From Symbiodinium natans (Eukaryota > Sar > Dinophyceae > Suessiales > Symbiodiniaceae), in NCBI GenBank assembly GCA_905221605.1, contig CAJNDS010002390.1, forward strand, positions 375,739 through 410,738: DNA of 35,000 nt. Reading direction: 5' to 3'. The notes below the pieces were generated by a model. It did no database searches. It was not told the origin of the DNA and was given only the letters and a program-made list of their open reading frames with translations. Each line of letters begins with the position of its first letter. The stretch's first letter is position 1. Positions 1-8,114 of this stretch are shown piece by piece. The position numbers and the translations under genes are program-made.

Positions 1-60
1 AAGTTTTTAGGGAAAATCTACCCCAATGTCCAGTTAAGCCTTGTGCCGTTCCGATTCCAG

Positions 61-220
61 AGAGCCAGGCGGGGGGATTGGGGTCACTGAAGCAGGAATC
101 CCTTGCGAGGCCCGAATTCGAGGCCCTAAACGCTTGACCTTGCACTGCAGACAGGGAGCCTTCCAGGCCCGGAGACTCGCTCGCCAGTTCAGCGTAACCT
201 CAAGCCCTACTGCCCAAACT
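61..220 (+). CDS. putative internal exon, unknown protein
   Basis: A 160-bp open segment lies between a pyrimidine-rich acceptor (CCGATTCCAG ending at 60) and a good donor (GTAAGA at 221). The frame starting at 62 reads EPGGGIGVTEAGIPCEARIR and then GPKRLTLHCRQGAFQARRLA, ending in SVTSSPTAQT. It is basic and alanine/arginine rich, with no domain I recognise. Both splice signals are visible and there is no telomere-like DNA inside. The protein family is unknown, and the remaining exons are not identifiable in the window. Confidence 0.45.
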
Positions 221-383
221 GTAAGAACCCCAAAGGCCTTACACCCTAAATAACACAACCCTACATGCCTGACACCCTAAACAACTGTTCAAGACTTGAG
301 AGGCTGCGCCCTCATCCCAACTTTGGGATACATCCACGCTTGGTACCGGGGTTGTTCCTGACACAAGCACCAAGTTGACAGCT

Positions 384-478
384 AGGTTTAGGGCTTAGGG
401 CTTAGGGCTTAGGGCTTAGGGTTTAGGGTTTAGGGTTTAGGGTTTAGGGTTTAGGGTTTAGGGTTTAGGGTTTAGGGT
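384..478 (+). repeat. interstitial TTTAGGG tract
   Basis: About 13 heptamers. The first four or so are TTAGGGC variants and the rest are perfect TTTAGGG. It is followed by a TTAATTAATTAA palindrome near 482-493. Confidence 0.95.
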
Positions 479-493
479 TCCTTAATTAATTAA

Positions 494-784
494 GCCCTGA
501 ACCATGACGTCTTAAGAAGCCCCCCCACCCCGCCTCCTGCCCCAAACGAACAAGCCCCACACCCTGCGTGAAGGTTGACAGCCCCTTAACAAGGTTACAG
601 CCAGTTGTAACTTTGACGCTCCCTACTAACACAGGGGTAGATTTGAACGTGGTTTTTTTACAACACTTGTTGTCCTTAGCCCCCCCTCCCCCCCCTGTAG
701 GAGTCCTTACAAAGCCACAAGAACGTGCTTTTTTGCAGCGCCCCCCAAACCTCCCCAGTACGGTCCACCCTTAACGCTGAACCT
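494..784. other. unique C-rich spacer
   Basis: No telomere units. It holds several C runs and a proline-rich open frame (568-774) with no splice signals I trust. Around 590-620 it shares AAGGTTAYAGCCAGTTGTAA with 32217-32237, the only other copy seen. Confidence 0.4.
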
Positions 785-886
785 TTAACCCTTAACCCTT
801 AACCCTAAACTCTAAACCCTAAACCCTAAACCCTAAACCCTAAACCCTAGACCCTAAACCCTACACCCTAAACCCCTAAACAACCC
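785..886 (-). repeat. interstitial CCCTAAA tract
   Basis: About 14 units, degenerate at both ends (TTAACCC, ACACCCT variants) and regular in the middle. Confidence 0.9.
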
Positions 887-907
887 AACTTCGACAACGT
901 CTGCCAG

Positions 908-969
908 GCTCGGATGCAGGCAGCCAAGGACGAAGCTGCTGCCCGGCTTGCAAGGCATCTTTCCCAAGG
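908..969 (+). CDS. putative exon ending at a telomere-repeat donor
   Basis: After GTCTGCCAG the frame reads ARMQAAKDEAAARLARHLSQ with strong third-position GC, an alanine-rich amphipathic helix pattern. The segment runs directly into GTTTAGGG at 970, so the first telomere-like unit would provide the 5' splice site. A CCCTAAA tract lies upstream and a TTTAGGG tract downstream. Function unknown. A processed or duplicated fragment is possible. Confidence 0.4.
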
Positions 970-1036
970 GTTTAGGGTTTAGGGTTTAGGGTTTAGGGTT
1001 TAGGGTTTAGGGCTTAGGGTTTAGGGTTTAGGGTTC
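970..1036 (+). repeat. interstitial TTTAGGG tract
   Basis: About nine units beginning exactly at the GT that follows the exon-like segment. One TTAGGGC variant. Confidence 0.95.
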
Positions 1037-1197
1037 AGCTCTGTTGAAGGTTTTTGTTGACTAGGATGCCCACTAGTGCCCTTTATCCCTGGTTGGGGGG
1101 GTTGAGGTTCCCTTATAAACCCCTTTAACCCAAAAAGGGCACTGTTGAAGGGTTTTGCTGAGAAGTTGCTGTTTTTTGTGCCCGGGTTTGGGTTTCA

Positions 1198-1301
1198 CTT
1201 GGTCATAGTTGGGTAACGTTGTACATTTTTAAGGGTACTTAAACCCAATACGGAATAGAAAGTTAGATTTTTACTGCGATCCCAACCATGAACTAGTTTA
1301 A
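1198..1301 (+). repeat. dispersed repeat R1, copy a
   Basis: Roughly 104 bp that align by eye with 8917-9018, with clear matches at both ends: CTTGGTCAWAGTTGGG at the start and GCGATCCCAACCATG near the end. No coding frame is conserved between the copies. It ends just before the exon-like segment at 1303, so it may be the 3' part of an intron. Confidence 0.7.
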
Positions 1302-1302
1302 G

Positions 1303-1442
1303 GTACGGGGCGCGGATGCGACGATCCGGGTGGGGCTGTTCCATGGAAGGAGGTGTTTGAGGCTTTTGCGGTAACTCGCCCGCGCTTTGATTCGATCCAC
1401 GCGATGGCAGGCGGAAGAGCCGCGGGATGGAAGACATCGATG
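1303..1442 (+). CDS. putative exon, unknown protein
   Basis: Open frame ending in phase 0 at a strong donor (GATG then GTGAGG at 1443). The clearest part reads AVPWKEVFEAFAVTRPRFDS followed by IHAMAGGRAAGWKTSM. The start is placed at the AG of TTTAAG at 1302 and is less certain because no pyrimidine tract precedes it. The amino-acid mix looks like a folded globular protein, not repeat translation. Family not recognised. Confidence 0.45.
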
Positions 1443-1540
1443 GTGAGGACGGCTTCACATTCGGGTACTTGTGTACCCCAAAATGCTACTCTGTTAATGC
1501 TTACTACAGGACCCCCCCCCCCTCTCTCCCACCGCAAAAA

Positions 1541-1586
1541 GGGTTTAGGGTTTAGGGTTTAGGGTTTAGGGTTTAGGGTTTAGGGC
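1541..1586 (+). repeat. interstitial TTTAGGG tract
   Basis: Six to seven nearly perfect units. Confidence 0.95.
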
Positions 1587-1690
1587 TTTCAAGAGCCTCC
1601 GGGCCGCCAACCAACCAACCTTGCCTCAGCCGTTCAAGACTTACGCGAAGGGGGTTTGTCTCATGCCCTGATGCCATACAAGGTTGCGCG
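1587..1690. other. unique island, possible exon on either strand
   Basis: The plus frame is open over FKSLRAANQPTLPQPFKTYA. On the minus strand a GTAAGT donor-like hexamer lies at about 1645-1650. The evidence does not decide strand or boundaries. Confidence 0.25.
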
Positions 1691-1887
1691 CCCTAAACCC
1701 TAAACCCTAAACCCTAAACCCTAAACCCTAAACCCTAAACCCTAAACCCTAAACCCTAAACCCTAAACCCTAAACCCTAAACCCTAAACCCTAACCTAAA
1801 CCCTAACCCCTAAACCCTAAACCCTAAACCCTAAACCCTAAACCCTAAACCCTAAACCCTAAACCCTAAACCCTAAACCCTAAACCC
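1691..1887 (-). repeat. long CCCTAAA array
   Basis: About 28 units, almost all perfect, with a CCCTAA and a CCCCTAAA slip near 1793-1808. Confidence 0.97.
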
Positions 1888-1950
1888 ACCGATCCCCCCC
1901 CCCCCCCGCCCGGCCATTTTTTGGGGGCGGCGGGGTTGGGGGGGGGGTTC
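1888..1950. repeat. C-run / G-run hairpin-prone segment
   Basis: A run of about 15 C and GCCCGGCC, then TTTTTT and several G runs. C and G blocks can pair across a short loop. Unstable homopolymer context, possibly an assembly weak point. Confidence 0.5.
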
Positions 1951-2156
1951 GACACTGCCGGACAGTGTAGCTGTTAAATTGGGGGCACAAGGCAACATCA
2001 GGCTTGAGACATTTGGAACCAAGTTTCCGAGAGTATTTAGAGGACCGCCATGGAGAGGATTTTGCAGCTTATAGGGTGTGAGAGGGGAATGGGGTTCCCT
2101 CCCCAGAGCTATCCAACGCCGCCGAGGGTCCCTCTAATTGTCTTCCTCTGGCAAAG

Positions 2157-2336
2157 CGAATGGATCGGCTCAAGTCACCTCTCGCCAAACAAGGAGCCGT
2201 TGAAGGACTGCTAGTTGAAGCAGCGCGGGCCAAGAAGATACACCTCATCTCAGCAACCAGCGCGGAGGCACCCCACCGCCCGGAGGAATATCAGACCTGC
2301 ATCGCTACCAGACAAATCGCATGCCCGACGCCGTGA
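2157..2336 (+). CDS. putative exon upstream of kinase-like fragment
   Basis: A clear acceptor (TCTTCCTCTGGCAAAG) ends at 2156. The frame then reads RMDRLKSPLAKQGAVEGLLV, EAARAKKIHLISATSAEAPH and RPEEYQTCIATRQ, stopping at TGA 2334. It is about 59 codons long and lysine/alanine rich with helical character. The next segment with kinase character is in another frame and overlaps the tail, so either a donor lies before the stop or the locus is decayed. Not recognised as a domain. Confidence 0.4.
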   Translation, partial: RMDRLKSPLAKQGAVEGLLVEAARAKKIHLISATSAEAPHRPEEYQTCIATRQIACPTP

Positions 2337-2344
2337 CGTGCGTC

Positions 2345-2545
2345 TGGAGGCATAAGCTCGCGGATTTCGGCTTCGCGACAGCCTCCGCTGACACCGCTGT
2401 ACAAAAGTACTTGGCTGGCGGATATTTGAAAGCTCAACCTGAGCTTTTGTCAACGAAGGCATGGAGGGTCGAAGACGCCCTGATGGTCTTGCAGCGGTTT
2501 CTCGACAGTCCCGCGAGTCATGTACTGCTGCTCAGCCCCAGAACC
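2345..2545 (+). pseudogene. protein-kinase-like fragment (DFG segment)
   Basis: The frame beginning around 2352 contains HKLADFGFAT, matching kinase subdomain VII (the Mg-binding DFG), followed about 18 residues later by AGGYLKAQPELLS, which lines up with the GTPxYMAPEL activation-segment end but with AQPE for APE. No HRD catalytic-loop motif is visible upstream in frame, and no DxWSxG follows. This is a fragment of a kinase fold, probably one exon or a relic, running into CCCTAAA repeats at about 2560. DFG resemblance is seen directly; kinase origin is inference. Confidence 0.4.
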
Positions 2546-2559
2546 CCAGACCCCAACAC

Positions 2560-2618
2560 CTTAAACCCTAAACCCTAAACCCCAAACCCCAAACCCCAAA
2601 CCTAAACCCTGAACCCTA
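2560..2618 (-). repeat. short degenerate CCCTAAA tract
   Basis: About eight units mixing CCCTAAA and CCCCAAA. Confidence 0.85.
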
Positions 2619-2752
2619 GAAAACTGGAAGGACTTCGGGCCCGGGCTTAGGAGTGTGGATGGCCTTTGAAAGGCGGGCTTTGGGGTGTACAGGCCCTGAA
2701 GGACCTAAGCCGTAAACCCCACAGACCCCAAAGACCCTAAAGGCCCTAGACC

Positions 2753-2908
2753 CTGAACCCTAAATCCTAAACCCTGAACCCTAAACCCTAAACCCTAAAC
2801 CCTAAACCCTAAACCCTAAACCCTAAACCCCAAACCCCAAACCCTAAACCCTAAACCCTAAACCCTAAACCCTAAACCCTAAACCCTAAACCCTAAACCC
2901 TAAACCCT
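2753..2908 (-). repeat. CCCTAAA array
   Basis: About 22 units. A few CCCCAAA and CCCTGAA variants occur in the first half, the rest are perfect. Confidence 0.95.
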
Positions 2909-2918
2909 CACAAGACAG

Positions 2919-2994
2919 GACCTTGCCGACGGCTTTCCGATGGACGATGCGGAGCTCGACGGGGAGCCCATCGACCTGTCAACGCCAGGCCTGT
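2919..2994 (+). CDS. putative exon, U2SURP/SR140-like acidic DG-x-P segment
   Basis: Bounded by GACAG (acceptor) and GTAGGG (donor, 2995), the latter merging into TTTAGGG repeats. The frame reads DLADGFPMDDAELDGEPID and then LSTPGL. Repeated acidic D-G-x-P-[ILM]-D units are typical of the splicing-factor-associated protein SR140/U2SURP. The match is to a low-complexity motif only, so the identity is tentative. Flanked by CCCTAAA upstream and TTTAGGG downstream. Confidence 0.4.
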
Positions 2995-2995
2995 G

Positions 2996-3052
2996 TAGGG
3001 TTTAGGGTTTAGGGTTTAGGGTTTAGGGTTTAGGGTTTAGGGTTTAGGGTTT
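2996..3052 (+). repeat. interstitial TTTAGGG tract
   Basis: Eight nearly perfect units starting at the exon boundary. Confidence 0.95.
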
Positions 3053-3430
3053 GGAGAGTCTAGCCTATGCAAAGGGTAAAGCATTCAGGGTATAGGGTAT
3101 AGGATTTCGGGTTATGGGTCTGTGGGGCTGAAGGCTGGGTCTTCTTGGGCTTCTGGTACTTTAGGGCCTTCAGGGTTTCAGGGTGTTGTGTTTGCCCCAG
3201 GCTGGGGCTGATGGTTCTGGGCTTCAGGGTTTAGGGTTTCGGGCTTATGGTTTAGGGCTCCCTATGCTTGTCCTATATCGCCTGAGAGCCTCAATGGAGT
3301 GCTGAGTGGCTTTAAAACGTAAGCCGAAGCCAGCGTCTCGAGGTCTAGTGTTTAGGTGTCGGGTTCAGGGTTTAGGGTTCAGGGTTTTGGGTTCAGGGTC
3401 CGAGTGTCCAGGGTATCGATGGTTCGCGCA
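3053..3430 (+). repeat. degenerate TTTAGGG-derived DNA
   Basis: G/T-rich sequence with many scattered GGTTTAGGG, GGGTTCAGGG and GGGTTTCGGG remnants. It looks like an old decayed telomere-like tract. No exon signal I trust. Confidence 0.6.
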
Positions 3431-3431
3431 G

Positions 3432-3483
3432 GTGAGATCTTCAAAGCAGTCGAGCTCGCAAAGCAAGCCCCTGAGGCGCAGGG
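3432..3483 (+). CDS. putative short exon
   Basis: After GGTTCGCGCAG the frame reads EIFKAVELAKQAPEAQ, a clean amphipathic helix with good codon bias, ending at GTTTGG (3484) in telomere-like DNA. 52 bp. Family unknown. Confidence 0.35.
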
Positions 3484-3514
3484 GTTTGGGTGTTCACGGG
3501 TTTACGGATTGGGG

Positions 3515-3575
3515 CCCAGGGTTTAGGGCTTGGGGCTTAGGGTTTAGGGTCTGGGGTTTGGGGTTTGGGTTTTAG
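3515..3575 (+). repeat. degenerate TTTAGGG tract
   Basis: Alternating TTTAGGG, CTTGGGG and TTTGGGG units. Confidence 0.8.
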
Positions 3576-3699
3576 GTTCAATCGGTTGCGAGGGGCTGGT
3601 TTACGTCGCAAAGTGGCTGTGAATCATGGGAATTGAGGGTTTAGGGGTTCTTGGTGTGCAAGAGGACCCTAACCCCTGAACATCAGGCTATATGTATTT

Positions 3700-3892
3700 A
3701 TGGGGCGACAAAATCCAGCAAAACATATAGTGTCTCTAAGTCATAGCATGGCGGTTCCTGTTATGACGCGGTGCGGGTTTTGGAGACATGCACAGATGGA
3801 CCTACTTGTAGTGCGTATCTTTTCAAGTTTTGCAGTTGATCCTGGTATGGTTCTAGGATTTAGCGTAACCCCTAAGCGGAACAGTGCTTCAG
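3700..3892 (+). CDS. putative exon, unknown protein
   Basis: Open for 64 codons up to a canonical donor (CAG then GTACGT at 3893). Includes MAVPVMTRCGFWRHAQMDLL and VVRIFSSFAVDPGMVLGFS. The first ATG is at 3700, but the true exon start is unclear. Less GC-rich than neighbouring islands. No domain recognised. Confidence 0.35.
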
Positions 3893-3926
3893 GTACGTCG
3901 CTCAGAAAGGGGTTTAGGCATTCTTT

Positions 3927-4020
3927 AAGCCCTAAACTCTAAACCCTAACTCAAACCTTAAGTCTAAACCATTAAACCCTAAACCCCAATCCCTACACCC
4001 TAAACCTTAAAAGTCCTAAA
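3927..4020 (-). repeat. degenerate CCCTAAA tract
   Basis: About ten drifted units (CCCTAAC, CCTTAAG, CATTAAA). Confidence 0.8.
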
Positions 4021-4056
4021 CCAACAGCCCTTTGAGAGGCTGACTTGGCCAGCTAC

Positions 4057-4131
4057 CTTGGCACTGTCGGAGGCACGGAGGAACTTCTCGGTGGCTTCGC
4101 TGGGGGCCCTGGCGACGGCCATACTCGCCGT
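4057..4131 (-). CDS. putative exon with TTTAG acceptor
   Basis: On the minus strand AGGGTTTAG (a telomere-like unit) is followed by an exactly 25-codon open segment and then GTAGCT. It reads TASMAVARAPSEATEKFLRA then SDSAK, with high third-position GC and phase 0 at both ends. The telomere heptamer itself would supply the acceptor AG. Function unknown. Confidence 0.45.
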
Positions 4132-4316
4132 CTAAACCCTAAATGTCTTAGGGCCCTAGGGTTTGGGGTTTAGTAGTTGAGGGTTTGGGGCTTGGAGTTC
4201 GGGCGTAGAATTTTGGGGTGTAGGGCTCAGGGTACGGGGTGGTGCTAGCAACATGGGTGGCAGTCGTGGCAGTGGGGTGACACAGCACAACTGTCAGCCC
4301 TGATCTCTAGACTCTA

Positions 4317-4359
4317 AAAACCCTAAACCCTAAACCCTAAACCCTAAACCCTAAACCCT
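4317..4359 (-). repeat. interstitial CCCTAAA tract
   Basis: Six perfect units. Confidence 0.95.
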
Positions 4360-4500
4360 CAAGACAACAAAAATAGAAATTGTATGTGGTATCATTCTGA
4401 ATTTCCCAAGTTATTTGTCTAAGCAGCTGACAAGCTGAGTTTCAGTATATTTCATCCACAACGCATCCTTCTGGAGGCCAAATAATCAATTTACTCAAGC
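4360..4500. other. AT-rich unique stretch
   Basis: No telomere units and no convincing open frame. Composition is clearly more AT-rich than the exon islands. Confidence 0.4.
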
Positions 4501-4515
4501 CCCCTCCCTCCCCCC

Positions 4516-4516
<1 letters not shown>

Positions 4517-4554
<38 letters not shown>
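4517..4554 (+). repeat. poly-C run of about 38
   Basis: Uninterrupted C run preceded by CCCTCC blocks. Exact length is unreliable in any assembly. Confidence 0.9.
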
Positions 4555-4555
<1 letters not shown>

Positions 4556-4647
4556 AACAAAAATGAAAAACACGCAGTTCCAAAAAAAAACTCGGTCAAA
4601 ACGTTTCGGTCAAACCTTATTGGGGCCCAAACCCTACACAATTTCTA

Positions 4648-4762
4648 TAAACCCTAAACCCTAAACCCTAAATCCTAAATCCTAAACCCTAAACCCTAAA
4701 CCCTAAACCCCTAAACCCTAAACCCTAACCCTAAACCCTAAACCCTGAACCCTAGACCCTAA
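4648..4762 (-). repeat. CCCTAAA array
   Basis: About 16 units with a few CCCTAAT and CCCTGAA variants. Confidence 0.95.
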
Positions 4763-4852
4763 GCTCATGGGACTCGACCTTAAGGACCCCTAAGGTTGCA
4801 CCCTTGGGTTTGGGGACCCTGTCTAAAGATACCTGAGGGCATATCAGGGCCT

Positions 4853-4934
4853 AGGGTTTAGGGTTTAGGGTTTAGGGTTTAGGGTTTAGGGTTTAGGGTT
4901 TAGGGTTTAGGGTTTAGGGTTTAGGGTTTAGGGT
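4853..4934 (+). repeat. TTTAGGG array
   Basis: About 11 perfect units. A second shorter tract follows at 4962-5005 after a 27-bp spacer. Confidence 0.95.
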
Positions 4935-5149
4935 TCCGGGAGTCTATTAAGGGAGCCTTCCAGGGTTTAGGGTTTAGGGTTTAGGGCTTAGGGTTTAGGT
5001 TCGGGGTACAGGCATAACTCCCTGGAGAAGCCCTGAGCCATAACCTTGGAGCTTTGAACCCTGAACCTAAACCGTAAACCCTAAACCCGAGTTTGTCTCA
5101 GGAGACTATCTTTAAACCATACAGGGTTTTGGGTTCAGGGCTTCTGGGG

Positions 5150-5203
5150 GTTAGGGGTTAGGGTTTGGGGTTTAGTTTAGGGTTTAGGGTTTAGGGTTTA
5201 GGA
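5150..5203 (+). repeat. interstitial TTTAGGG tract
   Basis: Seven units, the first ones irregular. Confidence 0.9.
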
Positions 5204-5242
5204 GTTTGGAGAACTGAAGCTGTGAAACTTCAGGGCTCTCAG

Positions 5243-5345
5243 AGGCTCGGAGGCTGAACCAAGACCTGGGTCTACTGCTCTTGCTGAAGTCGCTGCGGCA
5301 ACCCCAAACCCTGCACCGCCGAAGCGGAAACCTCAAGCCTCCCTA
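5243..5345 (+). CDS. putative exon, proline/alanine-rich
   Basis: After GGGCTCTCAG the frame reads GSEAEPRPGSTALAEVAAAT then PNPAPPKRKPQAS, a low-complexity linker ending in a basic KRK patch. It runs into CCCTAAA repeats with no GT donor, so the end is uncertain. A second frame (leucine rich) is also open, which lowers confidence. Confidence 0.3.
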
Positions 5346-5430
5346 AACCCGAAACCCTAAACCCTAAAGCCTAAAGCCTGCACCCTAAACCCTAAACCCT
5401 AAGCCCTAAACCCTAGACCCTAACACCTAA
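5346..5430 (-). repeat. CCCTAAA tract
   Basis: About 12 units with CCTAAAG and CCCTAAG variants. Confidence 0.9.
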
Positions 5431-5575
5431 ATGCCACAAAGTCTTGTGCCTTAAAACCTTGTGCCTAAGTCCTCAATCTTTTCAGGGTCTAGGCCAGCAA
5501 ACATTCCCACCAAACCCCAAACCTGCGGCCTAAACTCTAACCCTAAACCCTAACCCCAAAAGCCTAAATCCTGAA

Positions 5576-5667
5576 ATCCCCCCTTATACGAATAGTCCTC
5601 AATAGGGAGTAGAATAGGGGGTACTATCATCCCTATTAAGGACTGTTAGTATAAGGGAACATCCCAA
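5576..5667 (+). mobile_element. inverted-repeat element, family A copy 1
   Basis: About 92 bp. Arms at 5583-5608 and 5630-5655 pair over 26 positions with about three mismatches (core TAGTCC-TCAATAGGGA against TCCCTATTAAGGACT). The right end is GGGAACATCCCAA, shared with copies at 23.4, 25.3 and 29.3 kb. Non-coding. It is MITE-like in structure: a short palindrome with conserved ends. Confidence 0.65.
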
Positions 5668-5696
5668 TCTAAACCCTACGGAATTGGAGTTCGCTA

Positions 5697-5798
5697 AGCC
5701 CTAACCCTAAACCCTAAACCCTAAACCCTAAACCCTAAACCCTAAACCCTAAACCCTAAACCCTAAACCCCAAACCCCAAACCCCAAACCCTAAACCC
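5697..5798 (-). repeat. CCCTAAA array
   Basis: About 14 units, ending with CCCCAAA variants. Confidence 0.95.
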
Positions 5799-5804
5799 CC
5801 TATA

Positions 5805-5901
5805 TTTCTTCATGGAGCGTCGGGTTCAGCAAAGGTCCTGGGCGCCTCACTTGCAGAGAGCTTCCCGGCATCTGAGGAGGACGCGCCCTCACGGGGGGGG
5901 G
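5805..5901 (+). CDS. putative exon between convergent telomere-like tracts
   Basis: One frame reads FLHGASGSAKVLGASLAESF then PASEEDAPSRG with good third-position GC, ending at a G run followed by GTTTAGGG (5902). The upstream boundary is not clear. CCCTAAA lies upstream and TTTAGGG downstream. No family recognised. Confidence 0.3.
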
Positions 5902-6070
5902 GTTTAGGGTTTAGGGTTTGGGGTTTTGGGGTTTTGGGTGTAGCTGTAGGGGATATACGTAAGGCAAGTGCAGTACAAGCTCTAGCAAAGCTACGTGGGG
6001 GTATCTCGCAGTTATGTTCCCTTTGGAAAGTTCTATTGCAGGACGGAGCATTATTTCTAGGACACCCAAC

Positions 6071-6180
6071 AACCTTAAACCCTAAACCCTAAACCTAAAC
6101 CCTAAACCCTAAAGCCTAAACCCTAAACCCTAAACCCTAAGCCCTAAGCCTCAAACCCGAAACCCTAAACCCCAAACCTC
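6071..6180 (-). repeat. degenerate CCCTAAA tract
   Basis: About 15 units with CCTAAAG, CCCTAAG and CCCGAAA variants. Confidence 0.9.
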
Positions 6181-6204
6181 ACGGCTCAAGTCACTGGGCC
6201 ACAG

Positions 6205-6299
6205 CGATCCGCGGATATCTCGAGATGAGGAGCTACTTTGAACATCAGGCAGCACAGGCTGGAACTGACGTTGGCCCGGTGCAGCAGCTGAGTTCGGAC
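6205..6299 (+). CDS. putative exon 1 of a split gene fragment
   Basis: Acceptor GGGCCACAG ends at 6204. The frame reads IRGYLEMRSYFEHQAAQAGT then DVGPVQQLSSD and stops in phase 0 at a GT (6300). If not spliced, it meets a TAG inside the inverted-repeat element about 12 codons later. Together with 6417-6531 it makes a continuous helical reading frame. Aromatic and charged residues are spaced as in a globular helical protein. Family not recognised. Confidence 0.5.
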
Positions 6300-6416
6300 G
6301 TGTGCGAGTTGGGGGGTTTCCGAAAATAGGGGTAGCCTTTTTGGGGGTTTCTAGAATAAGGATTGTACTATTTTTGGGGACATATTTAGGGTACCCCTAT
6401 TTTGGGAAATACCCAG
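6300..6416 (+). mobile_element. introner-like intron with terminal inverted repeats (family B)
   Basis: A 117-bp GT...AG segment separating two in-frame exon-like pieces. Arms at 6314-6334 (GGGTTTCCGAAAATAGGGGTA) and 6392-6414 are inverse copies with few differences, the right arm ending GGGAAATACCC immediately before the acceptor AG. An element whose ends coincide with splice sites is the hallmark of introners. No target-site duplication is obvious. A related, shorter copy is seen at 15310-15379. Confidence 0.6.
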
Positions 6417-6531
6417 TTTTACCTGAGCCAGCTCAGCAAGCAGGCAGAGCATGACTTTGCTGCGCGTGCTGAAACGTACGGTTTGGAGTACGACAATGGT
6501 GCGTTAGCAAGGCAGGACGACCCAGGAAGAG
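6417..6531 (+). CDS. putative exon 2 of a split gene fragment
   Basis: Starts in phase 0 directly after the element's AG. It reads FYLSQLSKQAEHDFAARAET then YGLEYDNGALARQDDPGR, ending at a GT (6532) or at a TGA three bases on. Codon use matches exon 1 and the spliced junction ...LSSD-FYLSQ... is natural. Helical and charged. Family unknown. Confidence 0.5.
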
Positions 6532-6665
6532 GTTGACCCGAAACCCTACGCCTGACCCTTAAATCCCTAAACCTCTAAATCCCTAAGCACCTAATCCTGA
6601 ACCATCCTGAGCCCGATTCCTTCCCGCTTTGGGGCCTTGAGAATCCGAAACGCTAAAACCTCCAC

Positions 6666-6823
6666 CCTAAGCCCTAAACCCTAAGCCCTAAGCCCCAAAC
6701 CCTAAACCCTAAACCCTAAACCCTAAACCCTAAACCCTAAACCCTAAACCCTAAACCCTAAACCCTAAACCCTAAACCCTAAACCCTAAACCCTAAACCC
6801 TCTACCCTAAACCCTAAACCCCG
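6666..6823 (-). repeat. CCCTAAA array
   Basis: About 22 units. The first few are CCCTAAG or CCCCAAA, the rest perfect, then one CCCTCTA slip. Confidence 0.95.
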
Positions 6824-7117
6824 GACTGTCACCAACGCCTCCCACCGTCGTGGGATTTGGGCTGTAGGGTGCAACATTGGAGCCCAGGCAGTGGGTTTAG
6901 GGTTTGGGGTTTCGGGTTTAGGGTTTAGGTTGTAGACAGAAAGCCACAAAAGGCAGATTTCTAAGTTGAGTCTTCTCATAGGTAATGCTTCTAGTCAGGC
7001 AACTGAAGTTTGGACTGCTTCTACCCTTATGTAGGAAAGTTAGAACACATATCATATACCCAAGAACCCTTCACGTCATACCCAAATGCCCTACTTTGCC
7101 TCGACCCTGAGTCCTCC
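6824..7117. other. unique spacer with short TTTAGGG tract
   Basis: Four TTTAGGG units at 6895-6930, otherwise mixed sequence with no splice-bounded frame that I can support. Confidence 0.4.
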
Positions 7118-7258
7118 TGAGCCCTAACCCCAAACCCTAAACCCTAACCCTAAGCCCTCAGCCCTCAACCCTAAACCCTAAACCCTAAAGCCTAAACCCT
7201 AAACCCCAAACCCCAAACCCTAAACCCTAAACCCAAAACCCTAAGCCCTAAATCCTGA
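7118..7258 (-). repeat. degenerate CCCTAAA array
   Basis: About 20 units with CCCTCAG, CCCCAAA and CCCTAAG variants. Confidence 0.9.
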
Positions 7259-7262
7259 ACTC

Positions 7263-7355
7263 TGATTGCGGGCAGGTCCTCAGCGTGATCAGCGCCGAGG
7301 AGGGGACCTAGACCTGATCACAGCGTCGGTTCGTGGCTGGAGTCGGCGTTTGGGG
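7263..7355 (+). other. GC-rich island, possible exon
   Basis: One frame is open over RGGDLDLITASVRGWSRR before entering TTTAGGG DNA. Boundaries unclear. Confidence 0.2.
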
Positions 7356-7375
7356 TTCAGGGTTTAGGGTTAGTA

Positions 7376-7495
7376 AACCCTAAACCCTAAACCCTAAATC
7401 CAAAACCCTAAACCCTGAACCCTAAACCCTAAACCCTAAACCCTAAACCCTAAACCCTAAACCCTAAACCCAAAACCCCAAACCCAAAACCCTAC
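7376..7495 (-). repeat. CCCTAAA array
   Basis: About 17 units. A TTTAGGGTTAGT stretch just upstream makes a head-to-head switch at about 7370. Confidence 0.95.
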
Positions 7496-7654
7496 ACTTT
7501 TAGGGTTGGGAGCCTGGGGCCGAGCCTCTTTGCTCCCTCTTTCTTTTTGTTCGGGGGCCGGGGGGTTTTACCGTCTGGGTTAAGGGTTTTGGAGTTTAGG
7601 AGGGAGGTTTCGGGCGTTTTAGGTTTCGGCCGAAGCTTTCAAGCGTTCCCTCGA

Positions 7655-7735
7655 CCCTAAACCCTAAACCCTAAGCCCTAAACCCTAAACCCGAAACCCT
7701 AAACAATAAAACCCTAAGCTAGACCCTAAACCCTA
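7655..7735 (-). repeat. degenerate CCCTAAA tract
   Basis: About 11 irregular units. Confidence 0.85.
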
Positions 7736-7862
7736 AAGGGTTAGCTTAGTGAGCAGGGCTTCGGGGTTTTGAAGGGCTTCCTGGGTTTCCTAGTCGCCGG
7801 GTTCTGTGTCTACGCCACTTGCAAGGAGCCCCGGCCTCCATGCACGGAACCCTAGGCCCGAA

Positions 7863-7975
7863 GCCCTAAACCCTAAACCCTAAACCCTAAACCCTAAACC
7901 CTAAACCCTAAACCCTAAACCCTAAACCCTAAACCCTAAATCCTAAACCCTAGCTCTAAACCCTAAGCCCTAAAG
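7863..7975 (-). repeat. CCCTAAA array
   Basis: About 16 units, perfect over the first 11. Confidence 0.95.
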
Positions 7976-8114
7976 CAACTAGTGCAACACCACGAAAGAA
8001 CGAAGCAAACTACAGCCCCGAACGCACGGAGGCGCCCAAGCCCCAACCCCAAAGCCCTACTCGGAGGTTCACGCTTCTAGCTGGGCTGACAAGTGGGATA
8101 ACTCAATAACTGCA

